Source: Delphinus delphis (taxonomy: Eukaryota > Chordata > Mammalia > Artiodactyla > Delphinidae). Taken from it: a stretch of 64,000 bases of DNA. Shown piece by piece: positions 1 to 12,470 of this stretch. The position numbers were made by a program, and so were the translations under genes. The DNA lies in assembly GCF_949987515.2 (NCBI RefSeq), contig NC_082689.1:6687501-6751500 (forward strand), written 5' to 3'. The notes under the pieces are model-generated. The model worked only from the letters and a program-made list of their open reading frames with translations. It ran no database searches and had not been told where the DNA came from. Numbering within the stretch: the stretch's first letter is position 1; every line of letters starts with the position of its first letter.

Positions 1-699
1 TCACCACCGCACTTTGAACCTTGCCTTTCCATTTTGTTTGAAGTGTGCGCCAAGTAGCTCGCTCTGAAGTTAACATTGTGAAGATAAATACATTTACTTC
101 ATTTCTTTAGCACAAAGTAGTAAGAGATAGGAATATATGAATAATACTCCTGGCTTACAGATGGTTTTTAGTTCTACCTAATGCTGGTGACATAGTAAGA
201 GTTGACTATTTAAAAATAGCGGTAAACCTAGGCTTTTTAAAAACAGGTAAACCTGGCATAGGCGATGTATTAGTGTCCTACGGCTGCTGTAACAAATTAC
301 CACAAACTTGGTGGCCTGAAACAGTGTCTGTTTATTCTCTTAGAGATCTGGAGGTCGGAAGTCTGAAACTGGTTTCACTGGATTGAAGTCAGTGTTAGCA
401 GGGACCATGTTCCCTCCAAAGGCTTGGGCAAAATACGTAAATTCCTCATGGTAACCATTAGTTAATAGGATCCTTAGGACACTATTAAGATAACTTGACT
501 TAAACAGTAATTTAAAAAAAAAAAAACGGTGGTGATGACTCAAAAACTTTATTCAATTGCTAGCTGTACCCAAACTGGTTCTACAACTGTGAGGGCTGGA
601 AATGTAAAGAAGCATTTCCATAAGGCTACACAAAGCTATCCCATTGCCATGTGTGTGGTGTATCTCATTTCAAGTTAGATTGACAAAAGCCAGAAAGAT
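1..699. other. Non-coding flank with an ancient dispersed repeat
   Basis: No exon is visible. About 281-480 matches the start of a widely dispersed mammalian repeat (ggctgctgtaacaaattacc, then a 'tggaggtcggaagtct' block). A fuller copy in the same orientation lies at 30843-31290. I cannot name the repeat family with certainty. Confidence 0.5.
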
Positions 700-1265
700 T
701 GGAAAGATTGGAATAGTGGAAAGTTTGGAATATTGATTGAGTGATGAAACACACACACATCTGAGAGGATAGCTTTCTGTTGGCACAATTTATGCCCCCA
801 AAGGGGGCACGGTTGCCTTAGGACAGTCCACTGCAAAATGTTCCATCCTCCTTGGTCATCTCCCAAGGAAAGGTTTGCGTAAGGCATGAGAGCAAAAAGA
901 CAACTGAACTGGACAGACTAAAACTGCAGCATGTTCTTAGTTCTTTACCGAAAAGTCATGTGACCTGAGCACATTGTTAACAAACTTAGAATATATGAGA
1001 TTGAGTTTGGATACCCTTTGGTCCTTTAAAGTCCAATCCCCATGGAATGACATGCAAAAAATACACAGCAGGGACACAGGATTCAGCCACCACTCTCCTA
1101 CAGGGATACACGGAGTCTGTTAAAACCATATCAAATAAACAAGTCAATGAAGTACCTCGGCAGTGCTGCTTATATACTCTCTACAAGCAGGATCAGAATA
1201 AAACAGACTACTTGGGCTTTTCAAAAATGAGTTCATTTGCTTGCCAGGCAAGGGAACACACTGTT
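700..1265 (-). pseudogene. UGT1A first-exon pseudogene fragment (UGT1A1/3-like, 3' half of exon)
   Basis: Read on the minus strand this is a decayed UGT1A exon 1. The block around 1045-1140 reads as a broken form of the '[13 protein letters not shown]' and 'PAVFFLR.IPC' segments of the intact exon at 26372-27235. The block at 960-1010 corresponds to '[16 protein letters not shown]', and the block at 775-870 to the '[22 protein letters not shown]' end. Several frameshifts and stops separate them. Similarity continues past the old splice donor (near 760) into intron sequence around 715-745 (tcaatcaatattccaa against tcaatcaatgttccaa). It is therefore a genomic duplicate, not a retrocopy. The 5' half, including the signal peptide and catalytic His region, was not found. 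Its place beyond the UGT1A3-like exon suggests a relic like the human UGT1A2P region. Confidence 0.8.
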
Positions 1266-1670
1266 GAAGACATTCATGGTTGTTGAGGGAGCTGGAAGGG
1301 ATGGGGAGCAGGGAGAGAAGGGGGATGTTAGGAGTTTTGAAGTGATAGGAAGGGAGGTGCACGGTTTCGTGGTGCTTATGCTAATTAAGGGTAGAAAATT
1401 ACCGTTCTGGATAGAGCAAAATAAGTGCATTTGTATACAAATGGTTAAAATTAAGTCCCCATCGTTCAGTGGTCAGGTAAGTCTTCAGTTGAATCCAGTA
1501 AGAGTCTGGCACACCAAGATGACACAAGAGGTCTTAGATCTTCAACCGCTCTGGGTAGTTAGAATAGTTGAGGGCAAAGACAGCGTTCAGTTTTGATATA
1601 TCCTGGATTAGTACTGCTAAGTGGAAAGTTTCCCTTTTACAGAAATAGAAAACATTTAAGGAATTTTCGG

Positions 1671-1782
1671 GGAATTCCCTGGTGGTCTAGTGGTTAGGCA
1701 CTTTAACTGCCATGACCCTGGTTCAATCCCTGGTCAGGGAATTAAGATCCCTGCAAGCTGTGAGGCGTGGCCAAAAAAAATT
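1671..1782 (+). repeat. Short tRNA-derived SINE (CHR-related)
   Basis: It starts ggaattccctggtggtctag, has an A-box-like 'tggtctagtggtta' and a B-box-like 'ggttcaatcc', and ends in an A-run. This is the short form, without the long CHR tail. Confidence 0.85.
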
Positions 1783-3060
1783 TTCAAAACTGAAAATCCT
1801 TTTTAAATGTCTTGACTCAAAAAATCACACTGCTGTAGGCCTGTATATAAGTATTCCTCTTTTATGGAAAGGTTTGAATGGGTTTCAGAGTGGAAGAAAA
1901 GCATTTCCTCTGGTGCAAAAGTGACCATCTCAAGTCCCCTGCGTTGGATTCCCTCCATGGAATCACTAGCACCACCCCACAGAACACACCAGGAGGGAAA
2001 ATTGTGTTCCTGTGAGCTCCAAGAGACCTGGGGACCTGTAGTCATCTTAGCAGAATCCAGATAGACACTTCCCCGCTGGAGCGCCACACTTAACTAGTTC
2101 TAGTTTAGCTTATCTCACACAACAGAAAGCATTTGAAAGAAAGAATACTCTCTTCAAATAACCTTTAAGGATCAGTCTTCTTTCCCCTGTGATTCCATTC
2201 TTCTGTCTCCAAACAGGGAGGGAGTTCCTCTTCATCTTGGGCAATCATTCACCCAAATGCTTACTTGTCCAGGAATTTCTAATTCCACTTTCTCAGTAAA
2301 CACAGATTCATTTCCTCTTGTCCTACTCTCCTTTGAACCCTTTCTGTATAATTTCAATGACCACCAATGAGCATACACAGCAATCTAATGTGACTACACT
2401 CTGGGAAAGAGTTAACAACCTCATTGATGAAATAGTCTATTCTCCATCTTTAACCCATGCAGCTGAATTTTGGACTTATTAGTAACTTACAGAACTCTTT
2501 CCTCCTATTAATATGCAACTTGTAGAATACCCAATCAGAAATAAGCTTTGTTAAGGTGGAGCTCTCTAAGGAAAGCTGCTTATTTGATTTTTCGTTTTTG
2601 TTTTTGTTTTCCACTTAGTGAATGAGAATACTTAATGTAAAATCAGGGAGAATGCTTCATTTGAGGTATCTATATTTGGCAAAATAAAGAGGAACTCTTT
2701 ACCTTGGAACTTTATGAAAACAAAACCATTTGTTGAAAATGAGTATATTCATATTATGGAAGGGGCAGTAACTAACTTGAAGGAAGCAAAAGAGTGAATT
2801 TTTAAATGCATATTGAAAGCAGTAAAGATCATAATTGATAATGCAAAAAGTAAAATCAGTGTAGAAGTATGCTCTTCCAGAGATCATCTCCCAGAATGCG
2901 TCAGAAAAATAGAGTAGATAGGATTGAGGAGCAACATGAGAGCAACAGAGCCTGGAAAGTAGAAATCTGTGGGTGCCAGATGTTCCCCAAGAAGAGACCA
3001 GAACAAAATTTCAACAACTTAGAGGAAAACTTTCAAGTTTTCAATAAGATCTGGGTTTAA
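1783..3060. other. No gene recognised
   Basis: AT-rich single-copy-looking DNA. The open frames here are short and have no family signature. I see no exon or RNA gene. Confidence 0.5.
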
Positions 3061-3064
3061 CTTT

Positions 3065-3330
3065 AGGCTGATGTTGTGTGGTAGGCAGAAAAATGGCCCT
3101 GCAGAGAAGTTCACATTCTAATCTCTGGAAGCTATGAATATGTTGTCTTATATGGCAAAGGGACTTTGTAGATATGATTAAGTTAAGGGTCTTGCCATAA
3201 GGAGATTACCATGGATTATCTGGGTAGTTTCAACCTAACCCCACGGGCCCATATAAGTGAGAGGGAGGCAAGAATGTCAGAGATTTGGAGATGCTGTACT
3301 GCATTTACATGGAAATGGAAAAGTACCAGA
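3065..3330 (+). repeat. Ancient interspersed repeat
   Basis: It contains the familiar dispersed core 'atatggcaaagggactttg' followed by 'gattaagttaagg' and 'ggattatctgggt', typical of an old mammalian repeat. I recognise the sequence type but do not assign a family name. Confidence 0.5.
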
Positions 3331-3589
3331 GAATTCCCAAATTAACAACAAATAAAATTGTTTATAAAAAAAGGAAAAAGGAAACACAAAAAGAATGAGC
3401 TTATACTAAATGGAAGGAATAAAGTAATTATATTGTGTGAATGAACATAATTCTTACATCAAAAGAAATAGATTGGATGGATATTTTTTAATATTTTTAA
3501 ATTTTTAAGTAAACTTTAAATAAAGGTTTCAAGTTAAAAGAGATAGACTTCACATATACATGGTCAAGTTACTTTTTTCAAGGGTTCAA

Positions 3590-5010
3590 AGAATATTCAA
3601 TAGGGACAGTCGTTTCAAGAAATGGTGCTGGGAAAACTAAATCTCCAAATGTAAAAAATGAATTTGGTCTCTTACTGATGTCATATAAAAAATTAACTCA
3701 AAATGGATCAAGGATCTAAAACTATAAAACTCTTTGAAGAAGACATAGGACAAAACTTCACAACATTGAATATGGAGAAGATTTCTTGAAAATTACACCA
3801 AAGGCATAGTTAATGAAAAATAACAAACTGCTGATAGTTTGGGTTTTCTTTTTGCGGGGGGGCATGCCACACAACATGAGGGAACTTAGTTCCCCGACCA
3901 GGGATCAACCCCGTGCACCCTGCAGTGGAAACGCAGTCTTAACCACTGGACCGCCAAGGAAGTCCCTAAAAAATTAACAAATTGGACTTCATGAAACAAT
4001 TTTAAATGTGTACATCAAAAGGTATTACCACAGAGTAAAAAGGCAGACCATAGAATGGGAGAAAATATTTGCAAATCATATATTTGATAAGGGATGGATA
4101 TCCAGAATATATAGAGAACTCCTAAAACTCAAAAACAACAAAAAGACCTGATTCAAAAATGGGCAAAGGACTTAGACGTTTCTCGAAAGATGTGCAAATG
4201 ACCAACAAGCACATGAAAAGACGCTCAACATCATTAATCATTAGGGAAATGCAAATCAAAACTACAATGAGATGTCACCTCACACCCATTAGGATGGCTA
4301 TCATTTAAAAAAAACAAAGCAAAAAATACAGAAAACATGCCTGGCAGAGGATGTGGAGAAATTGAAACCCTCGTGTACTGTTGGTGGGAGTGTAAAATGG
4401 TGCAGCCACTGTGGAAAACAGTATGGCAGCTCCTCAAAAAATTAAAAATAGAAATACCAGATGATCCAGCAATTCCACTTCTGGGTATATACCCAAAAGA
4501 ATTGAAAGCAGCGTCTCAAAGAGATAATTGTATGCCCATGTTCATAGCAGCATTATTCACAATAGCCAGAAGGTGAAAGCAAATTGTGTCCATTGGCAGT
4601 TGAAACGCAAAATGTGGTCTGTCTACACAATGGAATATTATTTGGACATAAAAAGGAAGGAAATTCTGACATATACGACAACATGAATGAACCTGGAGGA
4701 CATGATGCTAAGTGAAATAAGTCAGTATCAAAAAGACACATACTATATGATTCCACTTATATGAGGTACCTAGAGTAGTCAGATTCATAGAGACAGAGAG
4801 TAAAATCATGATTGCCAGGGACTAGGGAGTTGGGCAATGGGGAGATGTTGTTTAAGGGACATAGAGTTTCAGTTTTTCAAGATGAAGAGCTCTGGAGTTT
4901 TGTTGCACAACAATTTGAGTATAATTAACACTACTAAACCATACCCTAAAAAAATGGTTAAAATGGTAAATCTTATATTACGGGTGTTTGACCACAATTA
5001 AACATTTTTA
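3590..5010 (+). mobile_element. Old L1, 3' part (end of ORF2 plus 3'UTR)
   Basis: It carries the C-terminal ORF2 region in order: a 'gatcaaggatctaaaac' block, 'gaaatgcaaatcaaaactacaatgagatgtcacctcacac', 'tggtgggagtgtaaaatgg', and 'ttcatagcagcattattcacaatagcc'. It ends in the L1 3'UTR near 5000. Many stops and indels make it inactive. A short SINE interrupts it at about 3850-3967. Confidence 0.9.
3850..3967 (-). repeat. Short tRNA-derived SINE inside the L1
   Basis: Minus-strand copy: the reverse complement starts agggacttccttggcggtcc and has the B-box-like 'gggttgatccctggtc'. It interrupts L1 sequence on both sides. Confidence 0.85.
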
Positions 5011-7602
5011 AGAAGCAAACTTCATGAAGAAAACACAACAGTCATAAACCTATGTGCGCCGATCTAGCAGCTGTATGTTTAAAGTAAAAACTATTAAAAT
5101 TCCATATGTAAATTGACCAAAATTCAGTTAAATGGGAAAATAATTTCAGACACCATTTTCAGATTTGGGCACAGCGAGTTTTTTTTTATAAAAAATTGAA
5201 AATATACATTTTTAGTTTTATCTATGGAAGATTTACAAGCGTTGATCATATGCTGTCTGATATAGTAGCCACTAGCTACACATGACTACTGCGCACTTGA
5301 AATGTGCATAGCCCAAACTGATATGTGCTGTAGGTGTGAAATACATACCAGATTTTGAAGACTTAGTATGAAATTTAAACGTGAACTATAACAACTTTAT
5401 ATTGAGGCAAGTGGGCAAGATGTCAGATTGGAAAGAACTTGAGCTCACTTCCTGCTGCGGGCACAGCAGTATTCCAATTTACAGAGCAAATATTGAAGAG
5501 AAAGACCTGAAGACTAGCAGAAAAGATCTTCTACAACTAAATATATAAAGAAGGAACCACAAGAAGATGTGCAGGAGAGGTGGAGACAAGGTAGAGTGAA
5601 GACCCATACCCTTGGGTGGACGACCCACAAACGCGGGATAATTACAATTGCAGAGGTTCTCCCTAAGGACTGAAGGATATGAGCCTACATTGGGCTTCCC
5701 AGCCTGGGGGTCCTGAACCAGGAAGGAGAGCTTCCAGAACATTGGGCTTTGAAGGCCAGTAGGGCTTACTTTCCAGAGAGCCAGGGGGCTGTAGGATATA
5801 GAGACTCCACTCTCAAAGGGTGCACACAAAATCTCACACACACTAGGACCCAGGGAAGAAGCAGTAATCTGAAAGCCTGGTTCAGACCTGCCTGCTGATC
5901 TTGGAGAGCCTCCCAGAGAGGCAGGAGGCAACAGGAGATCATGCTGGGGATATACACACTGGCAGCAGCTCTACTGGGGAGCTCCGTTCTACCACAGTAA
6001 CACTGTGCTGGCAAGTGACATTTTGGAATCTTCCCTCTAGCTTATTAGCATTGGGACCCAGCCCCACCCACCAGCCTGTCAATACCAGTACTAGGATGCC
6101 TCAGGCCAAGTAGCTAGTTGAGTGGAGACACAGGCCCATCCACTAGTAGGCCAGCTTCCTTCGGACCCCCTGAGCTCGCAGCCACCTGGGACATGGCCCC
6201 ATCTGCCAGAAGGCCCAGGATCTGGCCCTGTCCACCAGAGGGCCCAGGACATGGACTCGCCTACCAGTGCATCAGCACTAGCCCAGGGGCCCCCTGGACC
6301 TCACCCCACCCTCCAGGCTGATACGAGCTCCAGGACCCTCAGGCCCTGCAGCCAGAGACTCCAGGATCTGGCTCCACCTACCAGTGGGCCAGCATTAGGT
6401 ATATACATAGATATATATGGCCCCAACATAGGAGAACCTGAATACAAAAAGCAAATATTAACAGACATAAAAAGAGAAGTTGACAGTAAACAACAATATT
6501 AGAGTACTTTACAACCCCACATACATCAATGAACGCATCATTCAGACAAAATCAATAAGGAAACACTGGCCTTAAACAACACATTAGGCCAGGTAGACTT
6601 AATAGATATAGATAGAACATTCCATCCAAAAGCAACAGAATACACATTCTTTTCAAGTGCACATGGAATATTCTACAGGGTAGATCACACATTAGGCCAC
6701 AAAACAAGTCTCAGTAAACTTAAGAAGACTGAAATCATATCAAGCACCTTTTCCAACCACGATGCTATGAAACCAGAAATCAACTACAAGGAAAAAATTG
6801 CAAAAAACACAAACACATGAAGGCTAAACAATGTGCTACTAAACAACCAATGGGTCATTGAAGAAATCAAAGAGGAAATAAAAAAATACCTGGAGACAAA
6901 TGAAAATGCAAACACAACAATCCAAAATCTGTGGGAAACAGCAAAAGTAGTTCTAAGAGGGAAGTTTACAGCAATACAAGTGTACCTCAGGAAATAAGAA
7001 AAATCTCAAATAAACAACCTAACCTTACACCTAAAGTAACTAAAGAGAATAAACAAACCCCAAAGTTAGTATAAAAAAAAATAAAGATCTGGGCAGAAAT
7101 TTAAAAGATCAATGAAACTAAGAACTGATTCTTTGAAAAGATAAACAAAATTGGTAAACCTTCAGCCAGACTCATCAAGAAAAAAGAGAGAGGGCCCAAA
7201 TAAATAAAATCAGAAATGAGAAAGAGGAAGTCACAACAAACACCACAAAATATATAAAGGATCATAAGAGATTATTGTGAACAATCATACGCCAATAAAA
7301 TGGACAACCTGGAAGACATGGACAGAGTCCTAGAAATGTACAATCTCCCAAGACTGAACCAGGAAGAAACAGAAAATATGAACAGACCAATTACCAATAA
7401 TGAAATTGAATCCGTAATAAAATACTCCCAAGAAATTGAAGTCCAGGACCAAATGGCTTCACAGGTGAATTCTACCAAACATTTAGAGAAGAGTTAACAC
7501 CTATCGTTTTCAAACTATTCCAAAAAATAGGAGAGGAAGGAATGCTTCTTAACTCATGCTATGAGGCCAGCATCACCTTGATACCAAAACTAGAAAAAGA
7601 TA

Positions 7603-7622
7603 TCACACACACACACACACAC
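7603..7622. repeat. (AC)n microsatellite
   Basis: About ten uninterrupted ac units inside the host L1 ORF2 remnant. Confidence 0.9.
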
Positions 7623-8476
7623 ATTACAGACCAATGTCACTGATGAACATAGATACAAAAATCTCAACAAAATATTAGCAACTCAGTGGTACATTAAAAA
7701 GATCATATACCACAATCAAGTGGGATTTATCCCAGGGATGCATGGATTGTTCAATAGCCGCAAATCAGTCAAGGTGATACACCACATTAACAAACTGAAG
7801 ATTAAAAGTCATATGATCATCTCAATAGATGTGGGAAAATCTTTTGACAAAATTCAACATCCATTTATTAAAAAAAAAAAAAAAAACTCCACAAAGTGGG
7901 TATAGTGGTAAAATACCCCAGACTAATAAAGGCCATATATGACAAGCCCACAACTAACACCATACTCAGTGGTGAAAAGCTGAAAGCATTTCCTCTAAGA
8001 TCAGGAACAAGACTCTTGCCACTTTTAATAAACATTATAAGTCCTGGCCACGGCAATCAGACAAGAAAAAGAAATAAAAGGAATCCAAATTGGAAAGGAA
8101 TAAGTAAAACTGTCATTCTTTACAGATGACGTGACACTCACTATACACAGAAGATCCTAAAGGCATGATCAAAAACTACTAGAACTCATCAGTGAACTGG
8201 GTAAAGTCGTGGGACACAAAACTATTATACAGAAATCTGTTGCATTTCTATACACGGACAATGAACTATTCAAAAAATGAAATTAATGATACAATTTTAT
8301 TTTCAATCGCATCAAAAAGAATGAAATACCTAGGAATAAATCTCACTAAGGAGGTAAAACATCTATACTAGGAAAACTGTAAGACACTGATGAAAGAAAT
8401 TGAAAACGACACAGATGGAAAGATACACTGTGCTCATGGATTGGAAGAATTAATACTGTTAAAATGACCATACAGG

Positions 8477-8796
8477 GCTTCCCTGGTGGCGCAGTGGTTG
8501 GGAGTCTGCCTGCTAGTGCAGGAGACACGGGTTCAAGCCCAGGTCCGAGAAGATCCCACACGCCGCAGAGCGGCTAGGCCCATGAGCCACAACTACTGAG
8601 TCTGCGCGTCTGGAGCCTGTGCTCTGCAAAAAGAGAGTCCACGACAGTGAGAGGCCCACGCACTGCGATGAAGAGTGGCCCCCGCTTGCCACAACTAGAG
8701 AAAGCCCTCGCACAGAAACAAAGATCCAACACAGCAAAAATAAATAAATTAATTAATAAACTCTTACCCCCAACATCTTCTTTAAAAAAAAAAAAT
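8477..8796 (+). repeat. CHR-type SINE, long form
   Basis: The head gggcttccctggtggcgcag is followed by a B-box-like 'gggttcaagcc', a long GC-rich body, an 'aaataaataaattaatt' stretch and an A-run. It interrupts the host L1 between 'aaaatgaccatacag' and 'aaaatgaccatacaacc', which gives a likely target-site duplication. Confidence 0.9.
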
Positions 8797-8969
8797 GACC
8801 ATACAACCCAAGGCAAACTACAGATTCAACACAATACCTATTAAAACACCAACAGCATTTTTCACAGAATGAGAACAAACAATTCTAAAATTTGTATGGA
8901 AACAGAAAAGACCCTGAATAACCAAAAAAAAAAAAAAAAAAATCTTGAGAGAGAAGAACAGAACTGGAG

Positions 8970-9383
8970 CAGTGACAAGGATGGACCTAGAGATTATCAT
9001 ACTAAGTGAAGTTAAGTCAGACAGAGAAAGACAATAATCATGTGATATCACTTATATGTGGAATCTAAAAAAATGATACAAATGAACTTATTTACAAAAC
9101 AGAAACAGACTCACAGACACAGAAGAGAAACTTATGGTTACCAAAGGGGAAGGACAGGGGAGGGTTAAATTAGGAGCTTCGGATTAACAGATACACATCA
9201 CTATATATAAAATAGATACATAGCAAGTTCTTACTGTATAACACAGGGAACTGTATTCAATACCTTGTAATAATCTATAATGAAAAAGAATCTGAAAAAG
9301 AATATATATCTGAATAACTTTGCTGTACAACAGAAATTAACACAACATTGTAAATTAACTACACTTCAATTTTTAAAAACAGC
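8970..9383 (+). mobile_element. 5'-truncated L1 3' end inserted in the host L1
   Basis: It starts in the last part of ORF2 ('ggacctagagattatcatac'), runs through the 3'UTR and ends in a short A-rich tail. A 10-bp direct repeat agaactggag flanks it at 8960-8969 and 9384-9393, with host L1 sequence resuming afterwards. Confidence 0.85.
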
Positions 9384-9680
9384 AGAACTGGAGGTGTCAT
9401 GCCCCTGGTTTCAAACTATACTACAAAGCTACAGTGATCAAAACAGTATGGTACTTCAGTCTATGATTGAAGGCAATTTGTGGGATGATACACATAGAGG
9501 AAACACCATGTAAAAAACTTCTTCTTGCTGTTAATGTTAGTGTATGTTAGCTGTGAGTGCTGCTCCAACTATGTTTGCAACTGTACATGCCAAATCTGAT
9601 AGCCCAGAAACCATCACAAACAAACTTCCCTTGACGGAAAGAAAACTTATGATCCCAGTGAGGGCTAAAAAAGAAAGATA

Positions 9681-9880
9681 GGGACTTCCCTGGTGGCGCA
9701 GTGGTTGAGAGTCCGCCTGCCGATGCAGGGGACATGGGTTCGTGCCCCGGTCCAGGAAGATCCCACATGCCGCGGAGTGGCTGTGCCCGTGAGCCATGGC
9801 CGCTGAGCCTGCGCGTCCGGAGCCTGTGCTCCACAACGGGAAAGGCCACGACAGTGAGAGGCCCGTGTACCGAAAACAAA
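9681..9880 (+). repeat. CHR SINE
   Basis: Full CHR form beginning gggacttccctggtggcgca. It is flanked by the duplication aaagaaagata at 9670-9680 and 9881-9891. Confidence 0.93.
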
Positions 9881-10007
9881 AAAGAAAGATAAAGAAGCCA
9901 AGCACAACTGGTAGAATCTGGACACGTAAGTAATAAAAACTGGGGATTATTTAAAGCGTTCATTTGGAAATATGAAAAGATGGTCGTATTCCCCACTGCT
10001 ATTATTT

Positions 10008-10411
10008 CATTTTATTTTTTAAAAAGAACATGTTATTTATTTATTTTTACTATTTATTTTATTTATTTTTGGCTGCATTGGGTCTTTGTTGCTGCGTGCG
10101 GGCTTTCTCTAGTTGCGGCGAGCAGGGGCTACTCTTCATTGTAGTGCGTGGGCCTCTCATTGTGGTGGCTTCTCGTGTTGCAGAGCACTGGCTGTAGGTG
10201 CGTGGGCTTCAGTAGCTGTAGCACGAGGGCTCAGTAGTTGTGGCTCACGGGCTCTAGAGCACAGGCTCAGTAGTTGTGGTGCACAGCTTAGTAGTTGTGG
10301 TGCACAGGCTTAGTTGCTCCGCAGCATGTGGGATCTTCCCGGACCAGGGATTGAACCCATGTCCCCTGCATTGGCAGGTGGATTCTTAACCACTGCCCTA
10401 CCAGGGAAGCC
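10008..10411 (-). repeat. CHR-type SINE, long form
   Basis: Minus-strand copy whose head complement ends 'ctaccagggaagcc'. Flanks are ccccactgctattattt (9991-10007) and ccccacggctattattt (10412-10428), a 17-bp target-site duplication with one mismatch. Confidence 0.93.
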
Positions 10412-12333
10412 CCCCACGGCTATTATTTTAAATAAAAATGTTGAGACTCACACACACACAAAAACAGAATGGTACTGGCACAAAAACAGACACATAGATC
10501 AATGCAACAGAATATAGAGCAGAAATAAACCCACACTTATATGGGCAATTAATCTATGACAAAGGTGGTGAGACTATACAATGAGGGGAAGACAGCCTCT
10601 TCAGTAAATGGTGTTGGGAAAACACAACTACATACAAAAGATCAAACTGGATTACTCTCTCACACCATGCACAAAAATAAATTCAAAATAGATTAAAGAC
10701 TTAAATGTAAGACCTGAAACCATAAAACTTCTAGAAGAAAACACAGGCAGTATGCTCTTGAACTTCAGTCTTAGTAAATTTTTTTGGATATGTCTCCTTA
10801 AGCAAGGGAAACAAAAGCAAAATAAACAAATGGGACTATATCAAACTAAAATCTTTTTTTTTCATGTAATAATATATATTTTAATATCAGATTTGTGTAG
10901 TGATTTAGAACAATAAATATCACACAGTGAAAAATTTATCATAAACTAAACGCAGTAACAAGAGGAAACAAATGCTCATGTACACATTACCAAGGCCTTT
11001 ACAGTAAATTATAGTGTAGTGTTCCATCACAGCATATTTGTATTCAAAGCTGCTAATGTGGACACTGAAAGAAGTCTGTCCTGTAGCTCTTTAGTCTTGA
11101 TTTAATAAAGTCTGTACAGTATCAAATAATATCAGAAGTCTAAAAAAATGCAGTGAGTTTTTATATCATGTTTATAAATTATTGTTTATATACCATTAAA
11201 AAAATAAGGTTAAAAGTGCAGTCTTAAAAAAAGTAGAAATTGTTATTCTTGGTAAGAACTAGAAAAATGTATTATCCCAAATAAGAAGCAATCTAAAGGC
11301 TGATACAATTTCTTAGGCATTTTCCTTTAACTCTCGTACAACCTTGGTTACCATATCCTATAAGATAAACCAACACAAAGGGAGTGAGATCATCTTTTTA
11401 TAAAGATAATAAAAGACACAGATCTAGTAATGAGAAACACAGGAAGTGAATATAATGATAGGCCTCCCCGAAATGAATTAAATGACTTTTTGCTCACAGG
11501 AGTGAATGGGCTATCACTGAACGTGATAAAACATGGGGAATTTCAAAGCATTTCTAAAAATTTTAATCGTTTTCAAGTTTTTAGGTATAACTGGCAATGG
11601 TGCATACATCCCAGGATTATGAAACTTTCTCGTATAATATAACTAAGACAAAATGTGCCTTAAAGGTGCTATATCATATCACAGAAAATAAAGACTAAGG
11701 ATCCAGTAATTCAAAGGCAGCAGTATAGAAACCAGTCAAGAAGAAGCAGATGGACAGAACACAACTCTGTGTCTTAATTGGCACTTACCACAGTAACTAG
11801 TTATATTTTGACAAATTCTAGAACAAATGCCTATATTGAAATACGTGTGATACATGAACCATTTATATAAGAAACTGAAAGGGTAAAATTACTGCCTTAT
11901 AAAACAAATTAAATTTAGAGAAAAGAAAAAAATAAAAGGAATGTGAAGAAAAATCTTACTTTTAAACTTACTGTGGGATCAAAATATTGACAGAGCTGTG
12001 TCAATCAAGAGCAGTCTTCCTGCTGCTAAGACAGGCAGGCAGCTGAGCCTGGCGCACCACTACCCCTCCTCTCTCCAAATGCTACTGAGCAATAGAGGCT
12101 TAGTTTTTGGTTTTTACTGAATGGAGTAAGTTCCTTGGTTGGGTTAACATATATAGACTGCCTGAGATAATAAAAACTTCACCATTACATTAGATTAATG
12201 GGGATTGAAGGTCTTCCTAGTTCTCACAGGAGAAAAGGGTTGGCTGCTGAAGACAGTACGGGTGCTCTGTAGCACCCATACTTAATTAATGTGATTAATG
12301 TCACCTTCAGTAGAAGATTAAAAATCGATGGCT

Positions 12334-12470
12334 AGGGTGGGAGGGAGGCAAACACAAGAGGGAGGAGATATGGGGATACACGTATGTGTATAACTGATTC
12401 ACTTTGTTATACAGCAGAAACTAACACACCACTGTAAAGCAATTATACTCCAATAAAGATGCTAAAAAAA
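12334..12470 (+). mobile_element. Short L1 3' end inserted at the NETO2P stop codon
   Basis: It contains the L1 3' terminus ('gggatacacgtatgtgtat', 'caattatactccaataaaga') and an A-run. It is flanked by aaaaatcgatggct at 12320-12333 and again ending at 12483. The duplicated target contains the retrocopy's terminal codons and stop. Confidence 0.92.

Larger units (their letters stand above)
9456..10460 (+). pseudogene. Unidentified retroposed transcript-like segment (carries two SINEs)
   Basis: This segment interrupts the host L1 and is flanked by a 16-bp duplication, aaaacagtatggtact at 9440-9455 and aaaacagaatggtact at 10461-10476 (one mismatch). Removing the two SINEs (9681-9880 and 10008-10411) leaves roughly 400 bp. 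That remainder ends with an AATAAA hexamer near 10430 and an A/CA-rich tail before the second duplication. This is the form of a retroposed RNA polymerase II transcript. No long frame is open. A fragment at about 9552-9670 on the plus strand could encode a short Lys/Arg-rich peptide, but I do not recognise the parent gene. Confidence 0.5.

Noticed and set aside
1237..1596. 119-codon frame near the left edge
   Set aside because: No family features; it begins at the edge of the UGT1A pseudoexon on the opposite strand.
5479..6502. Long frames on both strands (up to 150 codons)
   Set aside because: They lie in the L1 5'UTR-like segment and have no family signature.
8513..8844. Open frames of 65-80 codons in SINE bodies, here and in all other CHR copies
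   Set aside because: GC-rich SINE bodies give the same peptides on both strands in every copy and do not encode proteins.
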